From the NCBI RefSeq assembly GCF_900302505.1, contig NZ_OMOJ01000001.1, forward strand, positions 434,001 to 498,000: a stretch of DNA of 64,000 nt. Reading direction: 5' to 3'. Source of the stretch: Pseudoprimorskyibacter insulae. GTDB lineage: Bacteria > Pseudomonadota > Alphaproteobacteria > Rhodobacterales > Rhodobacteraceae. Position 1 is the stretch's first letter, and every line of letters begins with the position of its first letter. This document shows, one piece after another, positions 46,833-55,947 of this stretch. The position numbers and the translations under genes were made by a program. The notes beneath the pieces are model-generated. The model searched no databases, was not told where the DNA came from, and saw only the letters and a program-made list of their open reading frames with translations.

Positions 46833-47207
46833 TTAGTTGCTTTTCTTCTTCGCCCAGATCGGTGCGCCAACATCGACCTGTACGATTGTGTCCACCGAGG
46901 ACCAGTTCACATTGCCGCCGTTGATGATGCCGCCTTTCAAGGTCAGCGAATTGCCCGAAGACGGTTTCCACTGGCCGTAGTTGAAAGTGCGTTCTTCGCC
47001 TGCATCCAGATCAAACACCACACCGCCCATATTGATGCGCGCCTTAGAGGTGTAATTGTTCCGGAAATGCAGCTGTGTACCGTTGTGCACATAAATTTGT
47101 TGGGGGAAAAAGCCGTTGCCGACAAAGCGAACAGCTTGTTCGGCCGCGCTGGCACCAAAGGCCGAGGCGGTCAGTAGAAAGACACTCATGAAAACGAAGC
47201 GCAACAT
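46833..47207 (-). CDS. Small secreted protein with cupredoxin-like sequence pattern
   Basis: A 124-residue protein with a signal peptide (1-22, ending GASAA) and a beta-rich mature part of about 100 residues. The stretch FFPQQIYVHNGTQLHFRNN resembles the first strands of cupredoxins (F-P-x-x-I-x-V-x-x-G-x-x-L-x-F-x-N). The usual Cys-His-Met copper site cannot be traced, so metal binding is doubtful. It is convergent with the SRAP gene, 5 nt apart. The start at 47207 has TTGGAGC upstream; 47219 is an alternative. Confidence 0.78.
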   Translation of the reverse strand: MLRFVFMSVFLLTASAFGASAAEQAVRFVGNGFFPQQIYVHNGTQLHFRNNYTSKARINMGGVVFDLDAGEERTFNYGQWKPSSGNSLTLKGGIINGGNVNWSSVDTIVQVDVGAPIWAKKKSN

Positions 47208-47555
47208 TGCGAGCTCCAAATGTACCGCTGGCCCCCACCGAACGATTGGAACATTATCTAAAGATCGATTGCGGCAAAAATGCGGCCTTGACTGCCAAAA
47301 TGCGGCAAAGGTGTGGCATAACGCATGAATTTTAGCGGATTTTAGGCGAAAATGTCGTGCTGCAATGCAGAAATCCGCCCTAATCTGCCAAGAATCGCTC
47401 GCAAAGGTGACCTTGGAACGAATCTACGTAACCTGCGTGTGACACTTGCTGCATTGCGGCCAAACTTTCGCGTATTGTCTGGCGATTTGTCCTTCGGCCT
47501 GTGCCAGAACGGTCTTGACGCTGATTTGGCTTTGACTTACCCAATGCACCACTGC
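47208..47555. other. Intergenic region between the secreted-protein gene and tRNA-Gly
   Basis: 348 bp with no credible gene. It is AT-richer than the surroundings and holds repeated TGCGGC/GCGGCAAA words, including the tandem CAAAAATGCGGC (47275-47286) and CCAAAATGCGGC (47295-47306). The tRNA promoter is at its right end. An unannotated small RNA is possible but nothing specific supports it. Confidence 0.45.
47515..47543 (+). promoter_or_regulatory. Probable promoter of tRNA-Gly
   Basis: A TTGACG -35 hexamer at 47515-47520 and a weak -10 (TACCCA, 47538-47543) with a 17-bp spacer place the transcription start a few bases before the mature tRNA 5' end at 47556. Confidence 0.4.
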
Positions 47556-47629
47556 GCGGGCGTTGTGTAGTGGTAAGACCTTAGCCTTCCAAGCTAATGA
47601 CGCGGGTTCGATTCCCGCCGCCCGCTCCA
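47556..47629 (+). tRNA. trnG: tRNA-Gly (anticodon TCC)
   Basis: 74 nt including an encoded CCA. The acceptor stem GCGGGCG / CGCCCGC is perfect; the D-arm has GTAGTGGTAAGAC. The anticodon stem TTAGC / GCTAA encloses loop CTTCCAA (anticodon TCC), and the T-arm is CGGG-TTCGATT-CCCG. It reads GGA and GGG glycine codons. No integrase or duplicated 3' end nearby marks it as an attachment site. Confidence 0.97.
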
Positions 47630-47723
47630 ATCCCTCAATCGTTGATCCCTTGGCGCGGCAATGCATCGCTTGACGCCCTGTCTGAGCATGTCAAAAGGGC
47701 AAGACTTGCGAACAGGAGTGGCC

Positions 47724-49523
47724 ATGGCCCGCGGAACCACGTCGACGCCAGAAATGGCTGACCGGGAAAAATCGAAACGCATTGGCGTTCTGGCCCAGCT
47801 TTGGCCGTTCATGCGCCCGTATAAGGCGATGATGGGCCTTGCGCTGGTGGCGCTGGTCCTGACGGCCTGCGTGTCGCTGATCATGCCGATTGCCGTGCGC
47901 CGGGTGGTGGACAACTTCAATGCCGAAGACGGGCTGTTGTTGGACAAATACTTTGTCGCGGCTTTGGCGATCACCGCGCTCTTGGCAGTGGGGACGGCGC
48001 TGCGCTACGCGCTTGTGACCCGTCTGGGCGAGCGTGTTGTCGCCGACATCCGAAAGGCCGTTTTTGGCCGCGTCATCGGGATGAGCCCCAGCTTTTTCGA
48101 CAATGTCATGACGGGCGAAGTCATCAGCCGTATCACCACCGATACAACGCTGATCCTGTCGGTGATCGGGTCGTCCGTGTCGATCGCCCTGCGCAATGCG
48201 CTGATCTTCCTTGGTGGTCTGGTGCTGATGATGCTGACCTCGGCCAAGCTGACGGGTCTGGTTCTGTTGCTTGTGCCTGTGGTCATTGTGCCGATTTTCG
48301 TCATGGGTCGCCGGTTGCGCGGCCTCAGCCGTGAAAACCAAGACTGGATTGCCGAATCCTCGGGAAATGCCTCTGAGGCGCTGCTGTCCGTGCAGACGGT
48401 TCAGGCCTTCACCCACGAAGACATCTCGCGCGCCGACTTCGCCGCGGTGACGGAAAAAAGCTATGACAGCGCCCGCAAGCGCATCCGCACCCGCGCGATG
48501 ATGACGGCGATTGTCATTTTCCTAGTGTTCAGCGGCGTGGTTGGCGTGCTTTGGGTTGGCGCATCGGATGTGCGCGAAGGCATCATGAGCGCGGGCGTTC
48601 TGGTTCAGTTCGTGATTTATTCGGTCATGGTGGCCGGTGCCGTTGGCGCGCTGTCCGAAATTTTCGGCGAATTGCAACGCGCCGCAGGGGCCACCGAACG
48701 TCTGGTCGAATTGCTTGGCGCGCAAGACAGCGTGCGTGACCCCGATAGCCCCTTGCCCGTGCCGCAGCCGGTGCGCGGTGAAATCACCTTTGACAAGGTG
48801 GATTTCAGCTATCCCGCCCGCCCCAATATCCCGGCGCTGTCGGGCATCGACCTGACGATCCAGCCGGGCGAAACCATCGCCTTGGTCGGCCCGTCCGGCG
48901 CGGGCAAGACAACTATCGTTCAGCTGATCCAGCGGTTCTATGATCCCAATTCGGGCCAAGTGCGTTTGGACGGGATGCCGCTTGCGGCGATGACCCGCGA
49001 TCAGTTCCGCCGCGAAATCGCGCTGGTGCCGCAAGATCCGGTGATCTTTGCCGCTAGCGCCCGCGAGAACATCCGCTTTGGCCGACCTGAGGCCACAGAT
49101 GCCGAGGTAGAGGCCGCCGCCCAAGCCGCCGCCGCGCATGAGTTCATCACCAAGCTGCCCGAAGGCTATGACACCTATGTCGGCGAACGGGGCGTGATGC
49201 TGTCGGGCGGTCAGAAACAGCGCATCGCCATTGCGCGGGCGATCCTGCGTGATGCGCCTGTGCTGTTGCTGGATGAGGCCACATCCGCCCTTGATGCCGA
49301 AAGCGAACGCTTGGTGCAGCAGGCGGTGGAAACCGTTGCCAAGGGCCGCACCACCATCATCGTGGCGCACCGTCTGGCCACGGTCAAAAAGGCCGACCGG
49401 ATCATCGTCATGGAAAACGGTGAAATCGTCGCCCAAGGCACGCATGATGCGCTGGTCGCGGAAGGTGGTCTTTATGCGCGTTTGGCCAAATTGCAGTTCA
49501 CCGAAGGGCTTGCCGCAGAGTAA
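47724..49523 (+). CDS. ABC transporter, fused permease and ATPase (MsbA/multidrug type)
   Basis: A 599-residue half-exporter that works as a homodimer. The N-terminal six-helix ABC1 domain (about 40-330) is followed by the ATPase with Walker A GPSGAGKTT near residue 405, Q-loop VPQDPVIF, signature LSGGQKQR, Walker B VLLLDEATSALD and H-loop AHRLATV. Substrate may be lipid, peptide or drug. The start at 47724 is preceded by AGGAG; a longer frame begins at 47661. Confidence 0.94.
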   Translation: MARGTTSTPEMADREKSKRIGVLAQLWPFMRPYKAMMGLALVALVLTACVSLIMPIAVRRVVDNFNAEDGLLLDKYFVAALAITALLAVGTALRYALVTRLGERVVADIRKAVFGRVIGMSPSFFDNVMTGEVISRITTDTTLILSVIGSSVSIALRNALIFLGGLVLMMLTSAKLTGLVLLLVPVVIVPIFVMGRRLRGLSRENQDWIAESSGNASEALLSVQTVQAFTHEDISRADFAAVTEKSYDSARKRIRTRAMMTAIVIFLVFSGVVGVLWVGASDVREGIMSAGVLVQFVIYSVMVAGAVGALSEIFGELQRAAGATERLVELLGAQDSVRDPDSPLPVPQPVRGEITFDKVDFSYPARPNIPALSGIDLTIQPGETIALVGPSGAGKTTIVQLIQRFYDPNSGQVRLDGMPLAAMTRDQFRREIALVPQDPVIFAASARENIRFGRPEATDAEVEAAAQAAAAHEFITKLPEGYDTYVGERGVMLSGGQKQRIAIARAILRDAPVLLLDEATSALDAESERLVQQAVETVAKGRTTIIVAHRLATVKKADRIIVMENGEIVAQGTHDALVAEGGLYARLAKLQFTEGLAAE

Positions 49524-49645
49524 CCTACGGAAACGCTGCGTCAAAATCTGTCTTCCCTAACGTTCTGCCGGTTTGACTGCGACCTTCGTCTCAATCATGC
49601 TGGCGCAAAGAATGCCCGCAACAAGGGCGCAAGGGAGGGAAACGC

Positions 49646-51517
49646 ATGAGCTTTGCAAGCAAGGCAGACCGCGACGCGATTGAACAGGAAATGTCGTGGG
49701 AGGCCCGCGACGTTCCAGCAACCATTTATGGCCAGTTGTCCAAGACAGCCGCCGCGTTCCCGGAACGCCCGGCGGTCAGCTATCAATTGCTGTCGGACCC
49801 CGGCGCCAAGGCGGAAACCGTGTCTTGGTCCCAGCTGAAGGACAAGGTCACGCAAGCGGCGAACCTGTTTCGCGGACTGGGGATCGGTGAAAACGATGTT
49901 GTGGCCTATGTTCTGCCCAACTGTAACGAAACGATCTATACGCTTCTGGGTGGGATGGTCGCGGGCATCGCCAACCCGATCAACCCGCTGCTGGAGCCGG
50001 AACAGATCGGCGCGATCCTGCGCGAAACCAACGCCAAAGTCGTTGTGACGCTGAAATCCTTCCCCAAGACCGACATCGCGCAAAAGGTGGCAGAGGCCTG
50101 CCGCCACGCGCCGCATGTGACGACGGTTTTGGAAATTGACCTGAACCGCTATCTGACGCCGCCCAAGTCGTGGCTGGTGCCGCTGCTCCGCCCCAAGACC
50201 GAAGGCAAGGTTCACGTCGATATCCTGAACTTCAACCGCGAACTGGCCAAGCAGAACAAGACGCTGGATTTCGCCGATAGCGCGGGCGACCGGGTCGCGG
50301 CCTATTTCCACACTGGCGGCACCACGGGCATGCCCAAGGTGGCGCAGCACCTTTATTCCGGCATGATCTACAACGGCTGGCTGGGCTCGCGGCTGCTGTT
50401 TGATGAAAAAGACAACATCATGTGCCCGCTGCCTCTGTTCCATGTGTTTGCCTGCCACGTGATCCTTATGGCATCGCTGTGTTCGGGGGCGCATGTGGTT
50501 TTCCCGACCCCGGCGGGTTATCGCGGCGAAGGCGTGTTCGACAACTTCTGGAAGCTGATCGAGCGTTGGAAAATCAGCTTTATCATCACCGTTCCCACCG
50601 CCATTTCGGCGCTGATGCAGCGCCCGGTGGATGCGGATGTCTCGACCGTGAAAACCTCGTTCTCGGGCTCGGCGCCGCTGCCGCTGGAACTGTTCCGCCG
50701 GTTTGAGGAAGCCACGGGCGTGACCATCGTCGAAGGCTACGGCCTGACCGAGGCAACCTGCCTTGTGTCCTGCAACCCTCCGAGCGGTCAGAAGAAGGTC
50801 GGCTCCATCGGCGTGCCCTTCCCACATACGGATGTGCGGATCATCAAGAATGGCGCGGAATGCGCGGTTGATGAAATCGGTGAAATCTGCGTTGCCAACC
50901 CCGGTGTCTACGCGGGCAAGACCTATACCGAGGCCGACAAGAACGTCGATCTGTTCCACCAAGGCACGCATCTGCGCACCGGCGATCTGGGCCGGATGGA
51001 TGCCGATGGGTATTTGTGGATCACAGGCCGCGCCAAGGATCTGATCATTCGCGGGGGTCACAACATCGACCCGGCAGAGATCGAAGAGGCGCTGCTGGGC
51101 CATCAGGATGTGGCCTTTGCCGGGGCCATCGGCCAGCCCGACGCCCATTCCGGCGAGGTGCCCTGCGCCTATGTGGAGCTGGTCAAAGGGGCCACTGTCA
51201 CGGCGGAAGAACTGGTTGCCTATTGCAAGGTCCATGTGCACGAACGCGCGGCCCAGCCAAAGCATGTGGACATTCTGGACGAGCTGCCGAAAACCGCTGT
51301 GGGCAAGGTGTTCAAACCTGCGCTGCGCAAATCGGCCATCACCCGGATCTACAACCAAGCGCTTGAGGCGGCGGATGTGCCAGCCCGTGTGGTCGATGTG
51401 GTTGAGGACAAAAAGCGCGGTCTGGTGGCGCAAGTCGCGGCAAATGGCGCGGATGCAGATCAGATCACGGCTGTTCTGGGGGCTTTCACCCGCCCGTGGG
51501 ACGTGACAGGCGCATAA
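49646..51517 (+). CDS. Acyl-CoA synthetase (AMP-forming)
   Basis: A 623-residue ANL-family ligase. The P-loop variant is FHTGGTTGMPKVAQH near residue 218; A5-type GYGLTEATCL, hinge HLRTGDLGRMD and RGGHNIDPAEIEE follow. The C-terminal region has the catalytic Lys in LPKTAVGKVFKPALR, then an extra tail of about 60 residues. This is the FadD-like class acting on long-chain or aromatic acids. It has its own promoter region 122 bp after the ABC gene. Specificity not determinable. Confidence 0.92.
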   Translation: MSFASKADRDAIEQEMSWEARDVPATIYGQLSKTAAAFPERPAVSYQLLSDPGAKAETVSWSQLKDKVTQAANLFRGLGIGENDVVAYVLPNCNETIYTLLGGMVAGIANPINPLLEPEQIGAILRETNAKVVVTLKSFPKTDIAQKVAEACRHAPHVTTVLEIDLNRYLTPPKSWLVPLLRPKTEGKVHVDILNFNRELAKQNKTLDFADSAGDRVAAYFHTGGTTGMPKVAQHLYSGMIYNGWLGSRLLFDEKDNIMCPLPLFHVFACHVILMASLCSGAHVVFPTPAGYRGEGVFDNFWKLIERWKISFIITVPTAISALMQRPVDADVSTVKTSFSGSAPLPLELFRRFEEATGVTIVEGYGLTEATCLVSCNPPSGQKKVGSIGVPFPHTDVRIIKNGAECAVDEIGEICVANPGVYAGKTYTEADKNVDLFHQGTHLRTGDLGRMDADGYLWITGRAKDLIIRGGHNIDPAEIEEALLGHQDVAFAGAIGQPDAHSGEVPCAYVELVKGATVTAEELVAYCKVHVHERAAQPKHVDILDELPKTAVGKVFKPALRKSAITRIYNQALEAADVPARVVDVVEDKKRGLVAQVAANGADADQITAVLGAFTRPWDVTGA

Positions 51518-51616
51518 AGGGAACGGGCGCCTTCGGGCGTCCCACCCGATGCCCGCCCAAGCCCTCAGTCGCCCGTGCGCGTTGCGCGGGCGCGAGGGGC
51601 AGGCAGCGGTACAGGT

Positions 51617-51961
51617 TTACACCTTGCAGAGTGGTTTTTCGGCGCAGAAAATTTCGTACAGCAGGCCGATCACGCGGCTGGTGTCTTCGTTGGCCAGCGA
51701 ATAGAAAATCGTCTTACCGTCGCGGCGCGTTTCGACCAGATTTTCTTCGCGCAGTCGGGCCAGCATTTGGCTAACCGCAGCCTGACGCATGCCCAGCAGT
51801 TCTTCCAATTCACCCACTGACTTTTCGCCCGAGCCAAGATGGCACAGGATCATAAGCCGGCCTTCGTGGGCCAGTGTCTTTAGGTAAGCCGCCGCGTTGC
51901 GCGCGTTGCTTGCCATTTCATCCGGCGGTGCCGGTGCGTGGAGATCTGCGGTCTGGTTCAT
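51617..51961 (-). CDS. ArsR-family repressor of the SqrR/BigR (persulfide-sensing) type
   Basis: A 114-residue winged-helix repressor. The run LMILCHLGSGEKSVGELEELL and the C-terminal LLYEIFC are the hallmark of BigR/SqrR proteins, which form an intramolecular polysulfide bridge between two cysteines and release DNA. Those cysteines are present as C40 and C106, with a third at C112 near the end. The start at 51961 gives MNQTADLH. No sulfide:quinone reductase, persulfide dioxygenase or rhodanese gene is adjacent; the only sulfur-related gene in view is YeeE/YedE at 1.4 kb. Confidence 0.9.
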   Translation of the reverse strand: MNQTADLHAPAPPDEMASNARNAAAYLKTLAHEGRLMILCHLGSGEKSVGELEELLGMRQAAVSQMLARLREENLVETRRDGKTIFYSLANEDTSRVIGLLYEIFCAEKPLCKV

Positions 51962-51971
51962 AATCCGCACT

Positions 51972-51994
51972 ATATGTGCCGGAATGACGCATAT
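51972..51994 (-). promoter_or_regulatory. Possible autoregulatory operator of the SqrR/BigR-like gene
   Basis: The inverted repeat ATATG-N13-CATAT starts 11 bp upstream of the start codon. AT-rich dyads are typical for BigR-type proteins, but the arms are only 5 bp, so this is weak. Confidence 0.3.
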
Positions 51995-52076
51995 TACAAG
52001 ACAGACCACACGGCAGCCTGCCTTTGCTGTGGCCGACTTGCATCTTCTGCGAAATGGTCGCCGCGCCGCGATAAAC

Positions 52077-53156
52077 TCAGAACATGATGACGTTGCGTTT
52101 GGCCCCGCCTGCGCGGGTGTCCGCAATGGCGTCGTTGATCTGGTCAAGCGACCACCTGCCGGAAATCAACTCATCCAGCTTCAACCGTCCTTGGGTATAA
52201 AGGTCCGCCATCCAAGGGATGTCGCGACGGATCACGGCATCGCCCATCTTTGACCCCTGCATCCCTTGGCCGGTGAAGGCCATCACGACCGGTTCATACT
52301 GCGCGGTTTGCCCGGAATGGGGCATGCCGACCATGATGACCTTGCCGCCCCAACCCATATAGCGCGGCGCGTCGTTGTAGGCCGGAATCGCGCCGACGGT
52401 GACGATGACCAGATCGGCCCCGCGCCCCAGAAGCTTCATCGCCTGGCGATAAGGGGCCTTGCCGGTGGCCAGAACACCATCGGTCGCGCCAAAGCTGCGG
52501 GCGACCTCTAGCTTGTCCTCAGTCATATCAACGGCGACGATGCGGCGAGCCCCGGCGATACGCGCGCCCTGAATGGCGTTCAGACCGACGCCGCCCGCGC
52601 CGATCACCACCACGTCCTGACCGGGGCGTAGATTGCCCGCATTGACAACCGCACCGACACCGGTGATGACGCCGCAAGCCAGAAGGCACACCGCTTCGGG
52701 GGGCATGGTGTCGGGCAGGGCGACGACCTGGCTTTGATCGACCACGACCTTTTCGGCAAACGCGCCGGTGTACATGGATTGGTGAACCACGGTGCCATCC
52801 TCGCGGCGCAGGGGCGAGGCATGGGGCGAGGCGGTTTGGCAGATGGTTGGATGCCCGGTGGCGCAAGGCACGCAAGACCCGCAGGACCGGATCAGCGTCA
52901 CAACCACCCTGTCGCCCATCTTCAGCCCGGTCACGCCGGGACCAATGGCGGTGACCCGGCCCGCCGCCTCATGCCCGAAGACCGCAGGCAGGTCGCCGCC
53001 CCACGCGCCATCGGCATAGCTGATGTCGGAATGGCAGATCGCCACCGCCTCAAGCGAGACTTCGACCTCACCGGACAGCGGCGCGCGCAGGTGCAGCGTT
53101 TCGATCTGAAGCGGCTGACCATAGTCGGTGCAGACGGCGGCCTTGATGGTGGTCAT
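52077..53156 (-). CDS. Zinc-dependent alcohol dehydrogenase
   Basis: A 359-residue medium-chain dehydrogenase. The catalytic zinc site is C41 (AICHSD), H62-E63 (FGHEAAG) and a later Cys. The structural zinc site is complete at C92, C95, C98 and C106 (CGSCVPCATGHPTIC). The nucleotide motif VIGAGGVGLNAIQGA is near 190. The pattern resembles class III (formaldehyde/glutathione-dependent) and aryl-alcohol enzymes. It may be the last gene of the leftward cluster, though a 69-bp gap separates it from the MFS gene. Confidence 0.93.
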   Translation of the reverse strand: MTTIKAAVCTDYGQPLQIETLHLRAPLSGEVEVSLEAVAICHSDISYADGAWGGDLPAVFGHEAAGRVTAIGPGVTGLKMGDRVVVTLIRSCGSCVPCATGHPTICQTASPHASPLRREDGTVVHQSMYTGAFAEKVVVDQSQVVALPDTMPPEAVCLLACGVITGVGAVVNAGNLRPGQDVVVIGAGGVGLNAIQGARIAGARRIVAVDMTEDKLEVARSFGATDGVLATGKAPYRQAMKLLGRGADLVIVTVGAIPAYNDAPRYMGWGGKVIMVGMPHSGQTAQYEPVVMAFTGQGMQGSKMGDAVIRRDIPWMADLYTQGRLKLDELISGRWSLDQINDAIADTRAGGAKRNVIMF

Positions 53157-53225
53157 TCGGTGTCTCCCTGCTTTGGGGCTAGGGTGCTTGGCGCGGGCAG
53201 GGGGGGCAAGCCCCGCCCGGTGATG

Positions 53226-54428
53226 TTACGCAACGGAACGGCGGCCAAATGACAGGTAGAGGCCCAGTGCCACGGCCATCAACCCCATCGCCAGAACGAA
53301 GGGCGCGCCGGGGAAGAACACCGCCGCATCGGGCGCGGTGAAGACGGCAAAGACCGAGGTCATAACCAAGGGCGCGATGATCGTCGCCACCGCCCGGAGC
53401 GAGGTCAGACCGCCCTGCAATTCGCCCTGCTGGTTGTCAGGGGCATTTCGGCTGAGCAAGCCTTGCAGCGTCGGCGGAGCCACATCGCCCAAGGCGGTCA
53501 GCGGCGTCAGGATCAAGATCCAGAAGCCTGAGGTCACAACGCTGATGGCGGCAAAGGCGGCAATGCTGAAGGTCAGGCCAAAGATCATCGTGCCGCGTTC
53601 GCCCAGCAATCGGTGCATCGGCGCGACCAGTCCGCCCTGCACCGCGGCCATTGCCACCCCGTAAAGGCCAAGTGACAGGCCAATCATGCCCGCATCCCAG
53701 CCAAACCGGGCATGGCCGAAATAGGCCCAGACGGCGGGATACACGAAAAACGACAGCTCCATCAGGAAAAAGATCGCCATGCCGCGCCCAACGCCCGGCA
53801 ATTTGTTCAGCGCCAGCAACGCGCCCAGCGGGTTGGCGCGCTTCCATTCAAAGGACCGGCGGATTTTGTCGGTGACGGTTTCGCGCAGAACAAAGGTGCC
53901 AAGACCAAGGTTCAGCAGCGCCAGCGCCATCGCGGCATAGAAGGGCGCGCGGGTGCCGAATTGCCCGATCAGCCCGCCGATGATCGGCCCAAGCACAAAG
54001 CCTAAGCCAAAGGCCGCGCCCAGATAGCCAAAGTTGCGGCCCTTTTGTTTGGCGTCCGAAATGTCGGCCATATAGGCAAAGGCGGTGGAATGGGTGGCGG
54101 CGGTGATCCCAGCCACGATCCGCCCTAAGATCAGCAGCGTCATCGTATGGGCCACCGCCATCACCAGATAATCGGCGGCCATCACCGCCAAAGCCACCAA
54201 CAGCACGGGCCGCCGCCCATACCGGTCCGACAACGCCCCCAGAAACGGGCCGAACAGGAACTGCATCACCGCAAAGGCCGTGGTCAGAATACCGCCCCAG
54301 ACCGCTGCATTGCCAATGGTGTCGCCCGTCACCTCTTGGATCAGGTCAGGCATGACCGGGAAGATCAGCCCGATGCCCATGGCGTCAATCGCCACGGTGG
54401 CAATGATGAAAAGGAACGGTAAATTCAT
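53226..54428 (-). CDS. MFS efflux transporter, TetA-like
   Basis: A 400-residue 12-helix carrier. Motif A is GALSDRYGRRPVLL near residue 64; the antiporter motif C (GFVLGPIIGGL) is near 134-144, typical of drug:H+ antiporters of the Tet/Bmr class. It begins 3 nt after the stop of the upstream hydrolase gene, so it belongs to the hydrolase operon and probably exports a substrate or product. No tetR repressor adjoins it. Confidence 0.93.
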   Translation of the reverse strand: MNLPFLFIIATVAIDAMGIGLIFPVMPDLIQEVTGDTIGNAAVWGGILTTAFAVMQFLFGPFLGALSDRYGRRPVLLVALAVMAADYLVMAVAHTMTLLILGRIVAGITAATHSTAFAYMADISDAKQKGRNFGYLGAAFGLGFVLGPIIGGLIGQFGTRAPFYAAMALALLNLGLGTFVLRETVTDKIRRSFEWKRANPLGALLALNKLPGVGRGMAIFFLMELSFFVYPAVWAYFGHARFGWDAGMIGLSLGLYGVAMAAVQGGLVAPMHRLLGERGTMIFGLTFSIAAFAAISVVTSGFWILILTPLTALGDVAPPTLQGLLSRNAPDNQQGELQGGLTSLRAVATIIAPLVMTSVFAVFTAPDAAVFFPGAPFVLAMGLMAVALGLYLSFGRRSVA

Positions 54429-54431
54429 GGG

Positions 54432-55139
54432 TTAGCCAATAATACGGGTCACCAAAGCAGCCAGCCCATCCGGGTCCGAAAAGAACGGCGAATGCGATGT
54501 CGGCATTTCATACACGTCTTCGGGCTCAAAATCGGCGGCCATGGTGTCTTGGAATTCGGGCGGGATCGCGCTGTCGTAGCGACAGACGATATAGCTGCGC
54601 GGGACGGTTTTGTATTTCGCGCCCAAGGTCACCTTGGTGGCCTGAGGCAGGATCGCCTGCGGCGTCACATGGGCCAGCGCATAGGCCACCTGTTCATCGC
54701 TGCAATCGTGGTAAAACACCTCTTTGGCGTGTTCCGGCTTGATTGAGAATGTCACGCGGTCTTCGGATTTCTGGATGGCCTTCATGATCGGCTGGCGCGG
54801 GGCGCGCAGGCGCATTTCCACCAGCGAATGATCATCCCAAGGCACATAGGCGCATAGGTAAATCAGCCGCTGGAAATGGGTCGGGTCCAGATCGGCGGCG
54901 CGGCTGATCGGATAGCCGCCCATGGAATGGCCCATCACAATGGTCGGCCCGTTCAGAGCGTCCAGAATGGTCTGGGCGTATAGGTCCAGCGTCACATCTT
55001 CGGGCGGGGTGGTGTCTTGGCCGTGTGAAGGCAGGTCGATGGCCCGTACTGTATGGCCCAAGGCCTCAAGCGCCGGGATCGTATCGCGCCAGCACCAGGC
55101 GCCGTGGCCCGAGCCGTGAACCAAAAGGATATCAGCCAT
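54432..55139 (-). CDS. Alpha/beta hydrolase, methylesterase/hydroxynitrile-lyase-like
   Basis: A 235-residue alpha/beta hydrolase with ILLVHGSGHGAWCWRD at the N-terminus, nucleophile S72 in GHSMGGYP and a C-terminal catalytic His (TSHSPFFSDP). The N-terminal signature is that of the plant methylesterase, salicylate esterase and hydroxynitrile lyase group. The start at 55139 overlaps the preceding gene's stop by 8 nt; 55145 is also possible. It cleaves an unknown ester or amide. Confidence 0.9.
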   Translation of the reverse strand: MADILLVHGSGHGAWCWRDTIPALEALGHTVRAIDLPSHGQDTTPPEDVTLDLYAQTILDALNGPTIVMGHSMGGYPISRAADLDPTHFQRLIYLCAYVPWDDHSLVEMRLRAPRQPIMKAIQKSEDRVTFSIKPEHAKEVFYHDCSDEQVAYALAHVTPQAILPQATKVTLGAKYKTVPRSYIVCRYDSAIPPEFQDTMAADFEPEDVYEMPTSHSPFFSDPDGLAALVTRIIG

Positions 55140-55926
55140 TTGCATGCCCCACGCGCGCTAGAAAGTCCGACAGGATGCGGGCGTATTCCTCGGGCTGTTC
55201 GACGCAAGGCAGATGGCCCGCCTTGCGGATCAGCGCAAAATCCGACCCCGGCACCAGATCCACCGTTTCGCGCACCAGATCGGGCGGGGTGGATCCATCA
55301 TCGCTCCCCGCAATTCCCAACGTTGGCAGGCGCAGGCCGGAGGTGGGGGTGATAAAATCCGTGCCGGAAATCGCGGCGGAACAGCCGATGAACCCCTCAA
55401 GCGGTTGGCGCACATACATATTGCGCCACAGGGCCAATTCATCACTGTCGCGGAAGGCGGCGGTGAACCACCGCTCCATCGTGGCATCGGCCAGCGCCTC
55501 AACCCCGCCTTGCCGCGCGGCGGCGATGCGGTCGTTCCAGATCTCGCGCGTGCCGATCTTGGCGCCTGTGTTCGACAGAACGATTGCCCGCACCAGATCC
55601 AGCCGCTTGGCCGCCAGCCCCTGCGCGATCATCCCGCCGATCGACAGGCCAACGAACACCGCGTCTTTTAGGCCCAGATGATCCATCAGCGCCTCAGCGT
55701 CGCTGACCAAAGTGCCCATCGAATAGGGTTCGGCCGTGACGCCCGACAAGCCATGCCCGCGTTTGTCATAGCGGACCAGCTTTAGCCCGGCGGGCAGCAT
55801 GGGTACGATCTTGTCCCAAAGCCGCAGATCGGTACCAAGCGAATTGGCAAACACCACCGGTGCGCCGTCTTCGGCGCCATCGACCCGGTAATGCACCAGA
55901 TTTCCATTCAAACGCGCGATCTGCAT
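55132..55926 (-). CDS. Alpha/beta hydrolase, 3-oxoadipate enol-lactonase-like (PcaD-type)
   Basis: A 264-residue protein with PcaD-like order: VHYRVDGAEDGAPVVFANSLGTDLRLW, RYDKRGHGLSG, nucleophile S95 in VGLSIGGMIAQ, late Asp and GHLPCVEQPEEY with the catalytic His. PcaD hydrolyses 3-oxoadipate enol-lactone in the protocatechuate pathway, but no pca genes are near. It may be a lactonase for another pathway. Same operon, 21 nt after the phosphoesterase gene. Confidence 0.88.
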   Translation of the reverse strand: MQIARLNGNLVHYRVDGAEDGAPVVFANSLGTDLRLWDKIVPMLPAGLKLVRYDKRGHGLSGVTAEPYSMGTLVSDAEALMDHLGLKDAVFVGLSIGGMIAQGLAAKRLDLVRAIVLSNTGAKIGTREIWNDRIAAARQGGVEALADATMERWFTAAFRDSDELALWRNMYVRQPLEGFIGCSAAISGTDFITPTSGLRLPTLGIAGSDDGSTPPDLVRETVDLVPGSDFALIRKAGHLPCVEQPEEYARILSDFLARVGHANG

Positions 55927-55947
55927 GGTCTCTCTCCCGTTGCGGCC

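Noticed and set aside
47556-47629. tRNA-Gly as an integration site for a genomic island
   Set aside because: No integrase, no duplicated tRNA 3' end and no composition break were seen on either side within the window.
49595-51433. 612-codon minus-strand frame opposite the acyl-CoA synthetase
   Set aside because: Shadow frame; the plus strand has intact ANL motifs with normal length.
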